A stretch of 64,000 nt of DNA from Lachnospiraceae bacterium (GTDB lineage: Bacteria > Bacillota > Clostridia > Lachnospirales > Lachnospiraceae). Below, piece by piece: positions 18,161 through 27,541 of the stretch. The DNA lies in NCBI GenBank assembly GCA_021201665.1, contig JAJQEO010000048.1:46994-110993 (forward strand), in the 5' to 3' direction. Each line of letters opens with the position of its first letter. The first letter of the stretch is position 1. The notes under the pieces are model-generated. The model saw nothing but the letters and a program-made list of their open reading frames with translations, was not told where the DNA came from and did not search any database. Position numbers and translations under genes: made by a program.

Positions 18161-19075
18161 TTAGGAGGAAGCTTCCAACCTTTTCAGCAGTGCCTGGAAG
18201 TATTCCGGAAGCGGAGCCTCAACCTCGATATATGCCCCAGTTCTCGGATGAATAAGGCCAAGGGTCATGGCATGCAATGTCTGGCCCTGGAGTTCCGGAA
18301 ACGGGCATTTTGCCGGCCCATAAAGTGAATCGCCAAGGATCGGATGCCCAATACTCTTCATATGCACCCGAATCTGGTGGGTACGTCCGGTCTCCAGCTG
18401 GCATTCGATATAAGTATAGGAAGGAAACTGTTCCAGAACATGGAAATGCGTGACAGCAATTTTCCCATTAGGCACATTCACTGCCATTTCCTTTCTTCGC
18501 TGAGGATGCCGTCCGATCGTTGTGCGGATCGTTCCGTCTTCCTTAAGCTGGCCATGAACAATTGCGCGGTATTTTCGGGTAATAGAATGCTCTTTGAGCT
18601 GCGCTGCCACTGCCCGATGAGCAAAATCATTTTTACAGATTACCAGAGAGCCAGTGGTGTCCTGGTCGATACGATGGACAATCCCGGGACGCAGGACACC
18701 ATTGATCCCGGAAAGGCTGTCCTTGCAATGATATAAGAGAGCGTTTACCAGTGTGCCGCTATAATGGCCTGCAGCAGGATGGACAACCATCCCCTTCGGC
18801 TTGTTTACGATAATCAGATCCTCGTCCTCGTAGAGGATGTCCAGAGGAATATCTTCAGGAATCACATCAAGCTCCCGCTCCGGAGGGAAATGTATGGATA
18901 TTTGATCTGATTCGGACAGCTTTTGCCCCGGTTTGGCTGTTTTTTCGTTTACGGTCACAGCGCCATCCCTGATCAGCCCCTGGAAGGCAGATCGTGAGTA
19001 GTTTTCATAATGGGCAGAAAGCAAGCTATCCAGACGCTTTCCGCTTTCCATCGCCGTAACGCTGAAATTTTCCAT
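18161..19075 (-). CDS. RluD-type 23S rRNA pseudouridine synthase
   Basis: 304 residues. An S4 RNA-binding domain (residues 1-75, with SRSAFQGLIRDGAVTVN) precedes the RluA/RluD catalytic domain. The catalytic aspartate is in HRIDQDTTG, a variant of the usual HRLDKDTSG. The start at 19075 was chosen for AAGGAAGG upstream; longer forms read into intergenic repeats. It sits next to lspA, a common arrangement in which lspA and the synthase are neighbours. Confidence 0.9.
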   Translation of the reverse strand: MENFSVTAMESGKRLDSLLSAHYENYSRSAFQGLIRDGAVTVNEKTAKPGQKLSESDQISIHFPPERELDVIPEDIPLDILYEDEDLIIVNKPKGMVVHPAAGHYSGTLVNALLYHCKDSLSGINGVLRPGIVHRIDQDTTGSLVICKNDFAHRAVAAQLKEHSITRKYRAIVHGQLKEDGTIRTTIGRHPQRRKEMAVNVPNGKIAVTHFHVLEQFPSYTYIECQLETGRTHQIRVHMKSIGHPILGDSLYGPAKCPFPELQGQTLHAMTLGLIHPRTGAYIEVEAPLPEYFQALLKRLEASS

Positions 19076-19261
19076 TGACACACGATCCTTCCTTTGCATG
19101 GCCGCATTTTCGCACATTTGCTGAAATTTGCTGAAAATCATCTATTTCCGTGAAGCAACGAGCCAGGTAGCCGGAGTCATAAGCGCACTGAGTGCCAGTG
19201 GCATCTACACTTCGTTCCGGTCTGCCCCTGCGTCCTCGATTTTCTGCGAAAATCGGGACAT

Positions 19262-19290
19262 AAAACGTGTGCCACTGGCACACGTTTTTT
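19262..19290. terminator. Terminator between lspA and the rluD-like gene
   Basis: AACGTGTGCCA and TGGCACACGTT flank a single C, so the stem is almost perfectly palindromic, with T runs on both sides. It would stop - strand transcription after lspA. The 150-base gap to the synthase gene also contains CGATTTT/AAAATCG and a GTGCCAGTGGCA copy, so the area is hairpin-rich. Confidence 0.7.
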
Positions 19291-19296
19291 AAGTTC

Positions 19297-19806
19297 CTAA
19301 CCCCGAAATTTCAGAAAATCAAATTCTTCTGAACGATAAACGGTAAATAACAGCACAATCGCCAGGCCTGCGCCAATGCATACATAACAATCCGCTATAT
19401 TAAATATCGGGAAGTCAATCAGAGAAAAATACAGAAAATCAATGACATATCCTCGCGCAAGCCGGTCGATCATATTTCCCACAGCGCCCGCTGTAATAAG
19501 GATACAAACGAAGCGCAGCGGATAAAAGACTCTGTCAAGCGGGAGTCTGACATATACATAAATGGCTAAAGCTGCGATGAGCAGGGCAATGATTACAAAA
19601 AGGATCTGGCAATTATTGAGAATCCCGAATGCAGCACCGCGGTTTTCAAGATAAAATAATTCAAAAGCTCCCTGGATCAGTGAAATACCAGAGTTACCGG
19701 CCAGGTACCTGTGAGCAAGAAATTTTGAAATCTGATCCACAGCCAGTAACAGTACGGTGCAAATACCGCCTGTCACCAGAACAACGTTAGCTTTATTATT
19801 TCCCAT
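19297..19806 (-). CDS. lspA: Lipoprotein signal peptidase LspA
   Basis: 169 residues with four membrane segments. It cleaves prolipoproteins before the lipidated cysteine. The two catalytic aspartates are in GNMIDRLARGYVIDFL and FNIADCYVCIGA. ENRGAAFGIL is the first conserved motif. The ATG at 19806 overlaps the last codons of aroB by 11 bases, which suggests coupled translation. Lipoprotein candidates appear elsewhere in the window. Confidence 0.94.
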   Translation of the reverse strand: MGNNKANVVLVTGGICTVLLLAVDQISKFLAHRYLAGNSGISLIQGAFELFYLENRGAAFGILNNCQILFVIIALLIAALAIYVYVRLPLDRVFYPLRFVCILITAGAVGNMIDRLARGYVIDFLYFSLIDFPIFNIADCYVCIGAGLAIVLLFTVYRSEEFDFLKFRG

Positions 19807-20941
19807 ATCCCGTCCCCATGGAGTCACCGTCGTAGCGGATGAAATTGATGGCCTCCTCCATCTCCGCGTCTGTCACATCAGAAACGACGACCGCGTGACC
19901 GAGTTTTTCCAGCAGCACAAACCGGATCTTGCCGGCATCCATCTTCTTATCCTTTTTGGTAGCGGCAATGATTTCCTCCGCAGTGGGTCCTTCGAAGGAG
20001 ATAGGCAGGTAAAAGCCTACATTCATATCTCTTATTTCATAGAACTCGTCCTCTTCTATCATCCCACGTTTCCAGGAAATGTAGGCGGCGGCGACTGTGC
20101 CGAGCGCGACACATTCACCGTGGAGGAGTTCAAAGCTTTTCAGCTTTTCAATGGCGTGTCCGATCGTATGTCCAAAATTAAGAAGAGCGCGGTCTCCCGT
20201 TGTCTCCTTTGGATCTTTCTCCACAACATATTTTTTTAGTTCACAGCTTCTGGCTACCATAATCAGCAAAATGGAAAATTTGCGGTCCTCTATATCACTC
20301 ATGTGGTCAAGAGTCCACTCATAATAGTCGGCATCAAGAATCAAGCCGTGCTTCAGTAATTCTCCCATCCCGCTCGCGAACTGATCATCCGGGAGGGAAT
20401 GCAGCGTTTTGATGTTAATATAAACCAGTGCGGGCTGATGAAACGCTCCCACCATATTTTTATAGCAGTCAAAATCTACACCAGTCTTGCCGCCGATGCT
20501 GCTGTCGATCTGGGAAAGCAAGGTGGTAGGCACCTGGATAAAACGGATTCCGCGCAGATAGGTCGCGGCAGCAAAGCCAGTCAAATCGCCCACAACCCCT
20601 CCTCCGAGGGTAAGCAGATAATCATGGCGGTCAAAACCAGCCTGGATCAGGACTTCATACAATTCTCTCACATGATCCAGTGTTTTGTTAGCCTCGCCGG
20701 CGGGAAGCTCATAGGAGATCAGGACGGTGCAGCAGTCCTTTATGTTCTGCTTTACTGCTTCCAGATACAATGGACCAACATTCGAATCTGTCACAATGCA
20801 AATTCGGTGCCCTTCACAGCCAAGCGTCTTTAAATAATTGCCCAGCTTTTGGAAAGAATCCTGCAGACAGATTTTATAAGGCACATTCCCCTCCGTCTGA
20901 ACAGTAATTTCCATACCAGTCCTGTATTTTCCTGTATTCAT
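19796..20941 (-). CDS. aroB: 3-dehydroquinate synthase AroB
   Basis: 381 residues from the ATG at 20941, which follows GGAGAG. It catalyses the second step of the shikimate pathway, using NAD and a metal ion. Conserved regions are LTLGGGVVGDLTGFAAATY, RGIRFIQVPTTLLSQIDSSI, the metal ligands around GELLKHG and the histidines of LNFGHTIGHAIE. It is unusual to find it upstream of lspA, but the overlap indicates one operon (sepF-ylmH-aroB-lspA). Confidence 0.95.
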   Translation of the reverse strand: MNTGKYRTGMEITVQTEGNVPYKICLQDSFQKLGNYLKTLGCEGHRICIVTDSNVGPLYLEAVKQNIKDCCTVLISYELPAGEANKTLDHVRELYEVLIQAGFDRHDYLLTLGGGVVGDLTGFAAATYLRGIRFIQVPTTLLSQIDSSIGGKTGVDFDCYKNMVGAFHQPALVYINIKTLHSLPDDQFASGMGELLKHGLILDADYYEWTLDHMSDIEDRKFSILLIMVARSCELKKYVVEKDPKETTGDRALLNFGHTIGHAIEKLKSFELLHGECVALGTVAAAYISWKRGMIEEDEFYEIRDMNVGFYLPISFEGPTAEEIIAATKKDKKMDAGKIRFVLLEKLGHAVVVSDVTDAEMEEAINFIRYDGDSMGTGYGK

Positions 20942-21003
20942 GATGCAAGCTCTCTCCTTTTCCAATTTGTATCGCCATGCATCTTTTATAGCGACTATTG
21001 CAG

Positions 21004-21798
21004 CTATACAAATCTTTCTAATTCTGCATAAATGCGACCTTTTCGGCTCTGTCCGCCGGTACCCTTGTAGCGAAAACGACCCTTCCCATGCACGGAGACA
21101 ATATCTCCTTCCTTTAGAACGCAGGCATTTGAAGTAATCACTTTGCCGTTGACAAATACGCCCCCATGCTCAATCAGAGAAAGAAGGCTGTTCCGTGATT
21201 CCCCGAACGCAAGAGCGATCACTGCATCAAGACGGATCGAGGCAACACTTCCGCGAACCAGCTGTGTGGACGGCGTATGGGAAAATTGCTCCATTTTGCT
21301 GACAGAGCAGGTAATCTGAGTATGTCTGACCTGTGTCAGCTCCTGGCATATCAGCTCGGAAAAGCGTGAAGAACAGAACAGCCAGGCCTCCCTGTCTGTG
21401 ACCGCAATATCTCCTGTAGTCGCACGATCAATGCCAAGATGCATCAAGGCACCCAGTACGTCCCGGTGGCTGAAGGTCTCGGCAAATTTCAGGCTGCGCG
21501 GGCGAATATGGATACAGTGAATCGGATAAACGATCCCTGATGGAGATACGGTACAGCAATCATCCGCATTCGTTCCATCCCATTGCGGTGTATCCGGAAT
21601 AAATGCGGCCACACGTCGCTCCGCATCCGGATATCCGCCAAATGTTTCTCCACGGATCCCGGGAAACTTATTTAATGTCTGATGAAAAATGCTCTGTTCA
21701 TTCAGATTCAGAAAATCAGAATATGTTACGCAGTCTCTCTTCTGAGCGGCTGCCGCAAGATCCTGGAATCTCTTTACAATTAAGTCCTCTTTTTCCAT
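21004..21798 (-). CDS. ylmH: YlmH-like S4-domain RNA-binding protein
   Basis: 264 residues. YlmH/YfgI-type proteins sit next to sepF in Bacillota; YlmH binds stalled 50S-peptidyl-tRNA complexes in rescue. The C-terminal S4 domain is seen in VIALAFGESRNSLLSLIEHGGVFVNGKV, and the middle part contains the family stretch DVLGALMHLGIDRATTGDI. It lies nine bases after sepF in the same transcript. Confidence 0.9.
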   Translation of the reverse strand: MEKEDLIVKRFQDLAAAAQKRDCVTYSDFLNLNEQSIFHQTLNKFPGIRGETFGGYPDAERRVAAFIPDTPQWDGTNADDCCTVSPSGIVYPIHCIHIRPRSLKFAETFSHRDVLGALMHLGIDRATTGDIAVTDREAWLFCSSRFSELICQELTQVRHTQITCSVSKMEQFSHTPSTQLVRGSVASIRLDAVIALAFGESRNSLLSLIEHGGVFVNGKVITSNACVLKEGDIVSVHGKGRFRYKGTGGQSRKGRIYAELERFV

Positions 21799-21807
21799 GG
21801 CAGCCGG

Positions 21808-22425
21808 TTAAAAGGATGTTCCAAAGGAAGGAACATCATAGGAAGTCCCTACCATCTCCTGAAAATCTCCAGAGATATCGACATTCGGAGGGGTGATAAT
21901 AAAAATATAATTGCTGACCTTCTGGAGCTTGCCGTGGATCGCATAGCATGAACCGCATGCAAAGTCGATAATCCGCTGGGCGAGTTCAAAATCAATCCCT
22001 TCCATATTTAAAATGACGGTGCATTCATCAAGAAGGGTTTCCGTTACTTCGCGGGAATCCTCAATGTTTTTAGGCTTAATGACACAGACCTCCATACTGC
22101 CGGAGCGTCTGCCCATACTGCTGCCTGTGCGCATGGGAGAAATCTTACTGCTGCGCGTAGTGGAACGCTGCCTGCTCTGTTTTACGGACTGAGACTGCGC
22201 AGGCGCGGCCTCCTCCCTGGCAATCTGCCCGGCCCTGTCAGCTTCCTGAGCCCCCAGGTCAAAATCACTGCCTCTGTCCTTTGCCTTTTTCTTAATCCGT
22301 TTCTTCGGACGAACTTCCTCCGGCTCATCGTAATCTTCTTCCTCTTCCGGATCGTCCAGAAACTCTTCTTCGAGGACATCGTCGTTCATCTTCATTACAT
22401 TAAGAAACTTGTCAATAACACTCAT
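21808..22425 (-). CDS. sepF: Cell division protein SepF
   Basis: 205 residues. SepF tethers FtsZ to the membrane at the division site. An N-terminal amphipathic helix (MSVIDKFLNVMKM) is the membrane anchor. A long charged linker rich in Glu, Lys and Arg (residues 20-110) follows, then the SepF fold with EVCVIKPKNIEDSREVTETL and the GSCYAIHGKLQKVSNYIFIITPPN region. The ATG at 22425 is chosen for GGGGAG upstream. It is flanked by yggS and ylmH as in other Bacillota. Confidence 0.93.
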   Translation of the reverse strand: MSVIDKFLNVMKMNDDVLEEEFLDDPEEEEDYDEPEEVRPKKRIKKKAKDRGSDFDLGAQEADRAGQIAREEAAPAQSQSVKQSRQRSTTRSSKISPMRTGSSMGRRSGSMEVCVIKPKNIEDSREVTETLLDECTVILNMEGIDFELAQRIIDFACGSCYAIHGKLQKVSNYIFIITPPNVDISGDFQEMVGTSYDVPSFGTSF

Positions 22426-22449
22426 TTTATTGTCTCCCCACATTAAGCT

Positions 22450-23136
22450 TCAATAAATACGTGCGCCGAATATGCCGGTACCCACGCGTACCATCGTAGC
22501 CCCCTCTTCTATGGCCACTTCGAAATCTCCGGTCATGCCCATGCTGAGACTGCACATATTCACATTATCAATGTTTTTATCCTGAATGTCAACAAATAAT
22601 TTTTTCATATCCCGAAAGTATCCGCGATTACTTTCGGCCTGTTCCGTATATGGAGCAATCGTCATCAAACCCTCTATGCGGATTCCCTCAAGCAGGGCAG
22701 CCTGCCTGATAAAGTTTTCAGCATCCTCCGGCATGATACCATATTTGGAAGCCTCTTTCGCCATATTTACTTCGATAAGTACAGGCATGATCCGACCACA
22801 TTTAACTGCCGCGCGGCTGAGCTCCTCCGCAAGATGAAGAGAATCCAGTGAATGCACCATGCATGCGCGTTCAATAATGTATTTAATTTTGTTGGTCTGC
22901 AAATGACCGATCATGTGCCAGTGAGTATCCTCCGGAAGGGACGGATATTTTTCACGGATCTCCTGCGGATGGTTTTCACCGAAGTCACGGATTCCCTCCT
23001 CGTAAGCCTCCCGGATCATTTCGACAGGCTTGTATTTGCTGACCGCGACCAGCTGCACCTCCTCCCTTCTGCGCCCGGCACGGGCACATGCTTTTGAGAT
23101 GCGTTCCTCTATTTCCTGCAAATTTTCTTTAATCAT
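22450..23136 (-). CDS. YggS-family PLP homeostasis protein
   Basis: 228 residues. These single-domain TIM-barrel proteins bind pyridoxal phosphate and buffer its level without a known reaction. The PLP lysine is in LVAVSKYKPVEMI and the phosphate-binding end in SMGMTGDFEVAIEEGATMVRVGTGIFG. It precedes sepF by 24 bases in the - strand operon. Confidence 0.93.
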   Translation of the reverse strand: MIKENLQEIEERISKACARAGRRREEVQLVAVSKYKPVEMIREAYEEGIRDFGENHPQEIREKYPSLPEDTHWHMIGHLQTNKIKYIIERACMVHSLDSLHLAEELSRAAVKCGRIMPVLIEVNMAKEASKYGIMPEDAENFIRQAALLEGIRIEGLMTIAPYTEQAESNRGYFRDMKKLFVDIQDKNIDNVNMCSLSMGMTGDFEVAIEEGATMVRVGTGIFGARIY

Positions 23137-23168
23137 CCAGTAATCACCTCTTATTTAGATAATCGACC

Positions 23169-24530
23169 CTAATAAACAATCTGGTCATCTGTCACCTGAG
23201 AAGCGTCCAGCGCGATATAGTCATACGCAGCCAGACCATATGTGTTATTGCTCTCGACAATGCAATATTCCTCATTCTGGTCGATGATTGTAATCTCGCG
23301 AAATACAGCGTATCCCTTGTTGATGTTGTAGACGCCGTAAAGAGTCTCAACATCACTATCCGAAATCCTCTTTCTTGTCGTGGTACCCTCTATCCGCAAA
23401 TAGTCATCTTCAGAAAGCAGCTCCTGATCCACCCAGTAATATCCATCTGAATGGCTATAGACGGTGGCCGTCACATATCGGATTGTCGATGATCCATCCT
23501 CCGAAAAGCTCTCCACCATCAGTGTGATTTCATCATCCGTGTCCTCATTTACGATCACATATTCCTCCGGAATTTTATAAAAAGAACGGGTAGAAATCGC
23601 GGAAATCGGAACCTTCAGGCCGGACTTTTTATTCATTACCAGTTCAATTTCCAGATAACGGTCTGTCACATAACGCACCAGAGAATTATCCAGAGTGATT
23701 TTGCCAAACGATTCATCACCGTTGGTAATAATTGAAAAGGAAGAGGTAAATGTGACATTATCCTTCAGAAAACGGAATTTAATGGTGGCAGAATCCGCCA
23801 GCTCCGTGGCAAGACTGTCGTCAATGGGGAAATAAATTGCCCAATCCTCGCTGGTGACAAGCTTAAAGAGCGCGTCTCCCGCAGAAACCGAATCCTGTCC
23901 CCGAAGGTTTGTCACGGAATAATTGCTCTGTAAAAACATAGAGGAAGTCAGCTCAGACTCTTCCGTATCCTCAAAACCATCTATTTTATATAAGACAAAT
24001 CCTGACACCGATGCGTAACAGGCATTGCGTGTAGTAGAGGAAGTGTCAGAATTCTCTTCAATCACTTCCGAAATCAGACCTTCCACACTTGATTTCAGAT
24101 CATAGGTTTTCTGGAAGTTATCCGCTGAAAAATTAATTGTAAAGCTGGAGAGCAGCTCCCTTAGCCGGGTCTCATCGTCCGATGTCATAGAAAAATCACT
24201 GACGGACTGAACTACACTGCTGCCCGTCTCATCAATCGCGCAGACCGTACTGCCCGCTGACGCTTTGGCTCCTTCACGTTCAAAATATCGCACGCTGCCG
24301 GACTGCGTAGCCGTGACAATTGTCTCCTCCCTGAGAGCAAGCGCTTCATACCTGTAATTGCCGGAAATAGTTCCTTTCTTTACTTCATAGGAAATGACGT
24401 GTGTTTCCGTGGCATACATCACCATCATAATGATCATGTAGACAAACACAAGGCCAAAAAGCAGCGTCCCAATATTAAAATAGGGATAGCGCCTGAATCT
24501 GGTGATTTTCTTTTTTCTATGTTTCCTCAA
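23169..24530 (-). CDS. Membrane-anchored HlyD-like adaptor protein
   Basis: 453 residues. A basic N-terminus is followed by one membrane helix (about residues 20-41) and a large extracellular part. VKKGTISGNYRYEALALREETIVTATQSGSV resembles the lipoyl-like hairpin of HlyD-type adaptors, with another such piece near SVSAGDALFKLVTSEDW. No transporter gene lies next to it. Proteins of this kind commonly lie upstream of yggS-sepF in Lachnospiraceae, so a link to division or the envelope is possible but unproven. Confidence 0.7.
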   Translation of the reverse strand: MRKHRKKKITRFRRYPYFNIGTLLFGLVFVYMIIMMVMYATETHVISYEVKKGTISGNYRYEALALREETIVTATQSGSVRYFEREGAKASAGSTVCAIDETGSSVVQSVSDFSMTSDDETRLRELLSSFTINFSADNFQKTYDLKSSVEGLISEVIEENSDTSSTTRNACYASVSGFVLYKIDGFEDTEESELTSSMFLQSNYSVTNLRGQDSVSAGDALFKLVTSEDWAIYFPIDDSLATELADSATIKFRFLKDNVTFTSSFSIITNGDESFGKITLDNSLVRYVTDRYLEIELVMNKKSGLKVPISAISTRSFYKIPEEYVIVNEDTDDEITLMVESFSEDGSSTIRYVTATVYSHSDGYYWVDQELLSEDDYLRIEGTTTRKRISDSDVETLYGVYNINKGYAVFREITIIDQNEEYCIVESNNTYGLAAYDYIALDASQVTDDQIVY

Positions 24531-24593
24531 GAAAGTGTTCCTTTCTCTTAAATGCTCTTTATGTTTATTTCGATTTTATAATGCGCACTTATA

Positions 24594-24660
24594 TGTCCAT
24601 ACTCGCTTGCGAGTCTGGACGAAGACCGCGCCAATCGCGAAGCGATTCTATAATGCGCGA
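24594..24660. repeat. Pair of short hairpins in an intergenic region
   Basis: ACTCGCTTGCGAGT lies near 24600 and AATCGCGAAGCGATT near 24641. Both are short GC-rich palindromes between the adaptor gene and the DUF378 gene, similar in style to the hairpins in the putP leader. Neither is followed by a T run. Confidence 0.5.
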
Positions 24661-24806
24661 TTCTCATTATTTTACCATGTTCCGGATGCAGACACAAGCA
24701 ATTTTGTATAAAAAAATGAGAAATGGTTATGCTATGATGGACATCCGTGAACGAGACAAGCTCGTTTACCATGCGTATCAATAAGGAAAGGAGCGGACAA
24801 ATTATT

Positions 24807-25019
24807 ATGAGTAAAGGCTTTGATTATACGGCGATCACTTTGGTTATTATAGGGGCAGTAAACTGGGGATTGATCGGATTTTTCCGTCTGGATCTGGTAA
24901 ACCTGATTTTCGGCAATATGACATGGCTTTCGAGACTGATTTACGCGATAGTCGGCCTGGCCGGACTGTATCTGTTAAGTCTCTATGGGCGCGTCACCTC
25001 ATTCGGAAAAAGCGAATAA
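24807..25019 (+). CDS. DUF378 small membrane protein
   Basis: 70 residues with two membrane helices. The sequence FDYTAITLVIIGAVNWGLIG and the later LSRLIYAIVGLAGLY are the DUF378 signature. The function is unknown. GGAAAGGAGC at 24785-24794 is the ribosome site and the ATG at 24807 is the only sensible start. It is a lone + strand gene among - strand genes and is followed by a strong hairpin. Confidence 0.9.
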   Translation: MSKGFDYTAITLVIIGAVNWGLIGFFRLDLVNLIFGNMTWLSRLIYAIVGLAGLYLLSLYGRVTSFGKSE

Positions 25020-25109
25020 TCTGCTTCTGGCAAGAGAGGGGGTTTTCGATTCCCGTCTGTCAGGCAATAGGTAATCCCCAAATGGTTCCTTAGAGCTATA
25101 TAAGGCGTG

Positions 25110-25145
25110 TGCGGCGGTCAGAGAACGAATTTTCTGACCGCCGCA
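25110..25145 (+). terminator. Terminator hairpin after the DUF378 gene
   Basis: TGCGGCGGTCAGA at 25110-25122 pairs with TCTGACCGCCGCA at 25133-25145. The following TTCTATG is only weakly T-rich. The hairpin may serve both the DUF378 gene and the convergent P-loop gene. Confidence 0.65.
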
Positions 25146-25254
25146 TTCTATGTAGCATTCAATAGTAAGACTACATTTTTCTATAAATTTCTATGAAGCT
25201 GTAATACAGATTTTCGCGAAAAATTACGCGAATAGCCGAATATCATCTGTTCAT

Positions 25255-25677
25255 TTACAGCTCCGCAATAATATTCCCTTTAAGCTCCGCATCGATATCA
25301 TCAGCCTGCAGTGAAATACTGATAATAAAGGATACTTCATATTTCTTTCCGATCTCAAGCAGTGTTTTCAGAATCGCGTTTGCCTTCTCAGGAGTTTCAG
25401 CTTTCGAGATGGTAAGGAAGCTGTCCAGATACATCTGCTCAAGGTCATGATCCTGTGAGATTATTCCATATATAAAACCTGTAAATTCTTCGCTGGATTT
25501 CAAATCAAAACCAGAAATGTCAATGAGCCTAACCTTATTATTCAGCTCGTACATATGCTTTGCATTTTTGTCAAGATACACGATACTGCCATGTGCTACT
25601 TTAATCTCGGTATTTGCCTTATCAAGCAATACCTTCGTCTTGCCTTTCCCTTTATTGCCTAAGATTAACTGTATCAT
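25255..25677 (-). CDS. Small P-loop protein
   Basis: 140 residues beginning MIQLILGNKGKGKTK, a clear Walker A motif at residues 7-14. VYLDKNAKHMYELNNKVRLID and the FIISISLQADDIDAELKGN region follow. This small ATP- or GTP-binding protein occurs in Lachnospiraceae, sometimes labelled as a PilT-like or twitching protein without evidence. The start at 25677 is preferred to 25683 because GGAGGAG is better spaced. The role is unknown. Confidence 0.65.
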   Translation of the reverse strand: MIQLILGNKGKGKTKVLLDKANTEIKVAHGSIVYLDKNAKHMYELNNKVRLIDISGFDLKSSEEFTGFIYGIISQDHDLEQMYLDSFLTISKAETPEKANAILKTLLEIGKKYEVSFIISISLQADDIDAELKGNIIAEL

Positions 25678-25868
25678 GGGCATCTCCTCCTTTTGATAGC
25701 GGATAAATTTTCTTTCGTGGACTCATTATAGACTATTTGACTCAAAAATACAACATTAATTTTCGTCTGTTGTTAAGGTCTGCTGTAAGGGACTGTTATA
25801 AAGGCAGTAGTGCAGGCTGTTATAAAGCTGTTTTCACGCTCCCATTTCATCCTTGTAAAAATCTGGTT

Positions 25869-26966
25869 TCAGGAGACAATCAATTCAAGAAGATTGTTCA
25901 TCTCCGGATACAACGTATCCTTAGACTCAGAATGCAGAATAATCGCCAGATAGGGGTTGCCATACAGATCCTTTGCCAGCAGAGCCAGGCAGGCGCCGGC
26001 ATCATTTGTCGTACCAGTCTTCCCGCCGTAAACGATGACACCGTCAGGAGCAGTGGCAGTTCCGGTAAAATACTGATTTGTGGAATCCCAGGTGACTGCT
26101 ACCGCATTCCCATCCGCATCTGTATATTCCGCATAATAATTTTCGCGGTTAATAATGTCCATGAAGGTATCATATTGCATGGCTGCATTAAAAATCAGAT
26201 AGATATCATAGACAGTCGTGTAATGGTCAGAATCCGTCAGGCCATGCGGGTTTGTAAAGTGCGTCCCCGTTGCGCCCAATGCTGCTGCCTCTTCGTTCAT
26301 AAGCTCTACAAAAGCGTCCACGCTGCCGGCAACGTGTTCGGCAATTACCATGGCAGCGTCGTTTCCGGACACGACCATCATTCCGTAGAGCAGTTGCCGC
26401 AGAGAAAGGACATCTCCTACCTTCAGATCTGCGACGGAAGAGCCTTCCTCAATATCCAGAGCCGTGCTTGTGACAGTCACCTGGTCATCGAGATTTCCGT
26501 ACTTCAAGGTGACAAGCGCGGTCATCACCTTTGTAATACTGGCCGGAGAACGCTTTGTGAACACATCCTTCGCATAGAGAGTCTGCTGATCATTGATGTC
26601 AAAAAGAGCGGCGGAATAAGCGTCCAGCGAGGCTGCTGAAGTATTGACATCCTCCGTCAGCACGCACAAATCGGATGCGTATCCGTCTTCCGTGTCAAGC
26701 TCCTCCAGTATGGTGCCCAGTCCATATACAGAATCTGTACTGCTGTAAGCATAAGACAGCGTATAATCATGAGAGCGGAAAACCATATAATAGACAAGAA
26801 ATGCCATACTCGCGGTCAGCAAAAGAAGCAGCGCGAGGGCAGCCGCCAGCCGGCGGTTGCGCATTTTTTCCTGCCTTTCCTGCTCAAGTATTCTCGCCCA
26901 TTCGCGCTTTGTATAGCCAAGCTTTACGCGGGCCTCCTCATTATCTGTACATTTCACGCCACTCAA
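25869..26966 (-). CDS. D-alanyl-D-alanine carboxypeptidase (DacF/PBP5 type)
   Basis: 365 residues from the TTG at 26966, which overlaps the end of mgsA; an ATG at 26864 with AAAGGCAGG upstream is a good alternative. A single membrane helix near residues 40-62 anchors the enzyme. The penicillin-binding motifs are S-x-x-K in SPASITKVMTALV, SGN in VVSGNDAAM and KTG in YGGKTGTTNDAG. It trims pentapeptides in peptidoglycan. It follows mgsA and the rodA/min genes on the same strand, in keeping with a cell-wall role. Confidence 0.88.
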   Translation of the reverse strand: MSGVKCTDNEEARVKLGYTKREWARILEQERQEKMRNRRLAAALALLLLLTASMAFLVYYMVFRSHDYTLSYAYSSTDSVYGLGTILEELDTEDGYASDLCVLTEDVNTSAASLDAYSAALFDINDQQTLYAKDVFTKRSPASITKVMTALVTLKYGNLDDQVTVTSTALDIEEGSSVADLKVGDVLSLRQLLYGMMVVSGNDAAMVIAEHVAGSVDAFVELMNEEAAALGATGTHFTNPHGLTDSDHYTTVYDIYLIFNAAMQYDTFMDIINRENYYAEYTDADGNAVAVTWDSTNQYFTGTATAPDGVIVYGGKTGTTNDAGACLALLAKDLYGNPYLAIILHSESKDTLYPEMNNLLELIVS

Positions 26967-27336
26967 GGTCTCCTTTTTCCAGTGATTTTAAAAGCATCTC
27001 GGCCGACGCGATGTTGGTAGCCAGAGGTACATTGTGGATATCGCAAAGACGGATCACCTTGTTGATATCCGGCTCGTTCGGTCTTGCTCCCAGCGGGTCC
27101 CGGAAGAAAATCATCAGGTCGATCTGTCCCTGCTCGATCATCGCACCGAGCTGCTCTTCTCCCCCGATATGTCCGGCAAGAAGCTTATGGATGTTCAGCC
27201 CCGTTGCCTCTTCAATCAGCCTTCCCGTAGTACCGGTCGCGTAAAGCTGGTTTTTGGCGAGAATACCGCGGTAAGCAATACACAGATTCTGCATCAGTTT
27301 TTTCTTTGCGTCGTGTGCGATAAAAGCTACATTCAT
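26941..27336 (-). CDS. mgsA: Methylglyoxal synthase
   Basis: 131 residues. It converts dihydroxyacetone phosphate to methylglyoxal. Conserved stretches are AFIAHDAKKKLM, LYATGTTGRLIEEATG, GGEEQLGAMIEQGQIDLMIFF, and RDPL with the catalytic aspartate region, then CDIHNVPLATNIASAE. mgsA next to rodA and the min genes is common in Lachnospiraceae and some other Clostridia. Confidence 0.95.
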   Translation of the reverse strand: MNVAFIAHDAKKKLMQNLCIAYRGILAKNQLYATGTTGRLIEEATGLNIHKLLAGHIGGEEQLGAMIEQGQIDLMIFFRDPLGARPNEPDINKVIRLCDIHNVPLATNIASAEMLLKSLEKGDLEWREMYR

Positions 27337-27477
27337 GTTTGTTTCCCCCTTTTTTTAATCGAGTAGGGAGGCTTGCCCCCTGCGCATATATAAACCTGGC
27401 AGCGTCGGCTAACTATTATAATCAGCTGCTGCATTCCGGTTCCCGAATATTACCGGCTGAAATACTGCTGCCTAATC

Positions 27478-27535
27478 ACTGCCCAATAACCACTGCCCAC
27501 TGCTCACTGTTCACTAACCACTATCCTCTACCCGC
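27478..27535. repeat. Degenerate CACTG-type short tandem repeats
   Basis: About six imperfect copies of a unit close to CACTGCCCA or CACTGTTCA follow one another between rodA and mgsA, just beyond the rodA stop codon. The 200-base gap otherwise holds a GAGTAGGGAGG/CCCCCTGC piece similar to the putP leader hairpin. No gene is present. Confidence 0.55.
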
Positions 27536-27541
27536 CGCTCA

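Noticed and set aside
17867..18328. Open frame of 153 codons across repeat cluster A
   Set aside because: It translates hairpin repeats and then the reverse of the rluD-like gene; the repeated peptide comes from the repeats.
19026..19283. Open frame between the rluD-like gene and lspA
   Set aside because: It covers a hairpin-rich gap and overlaps the true start of the synthase gene in another frame; no ribosome site.
25255..25677. PilT-type twitching ATPase
   Set aside because: Only a Walker A motif is shared; the protein is 140 residues and no pilus genes are nearby.
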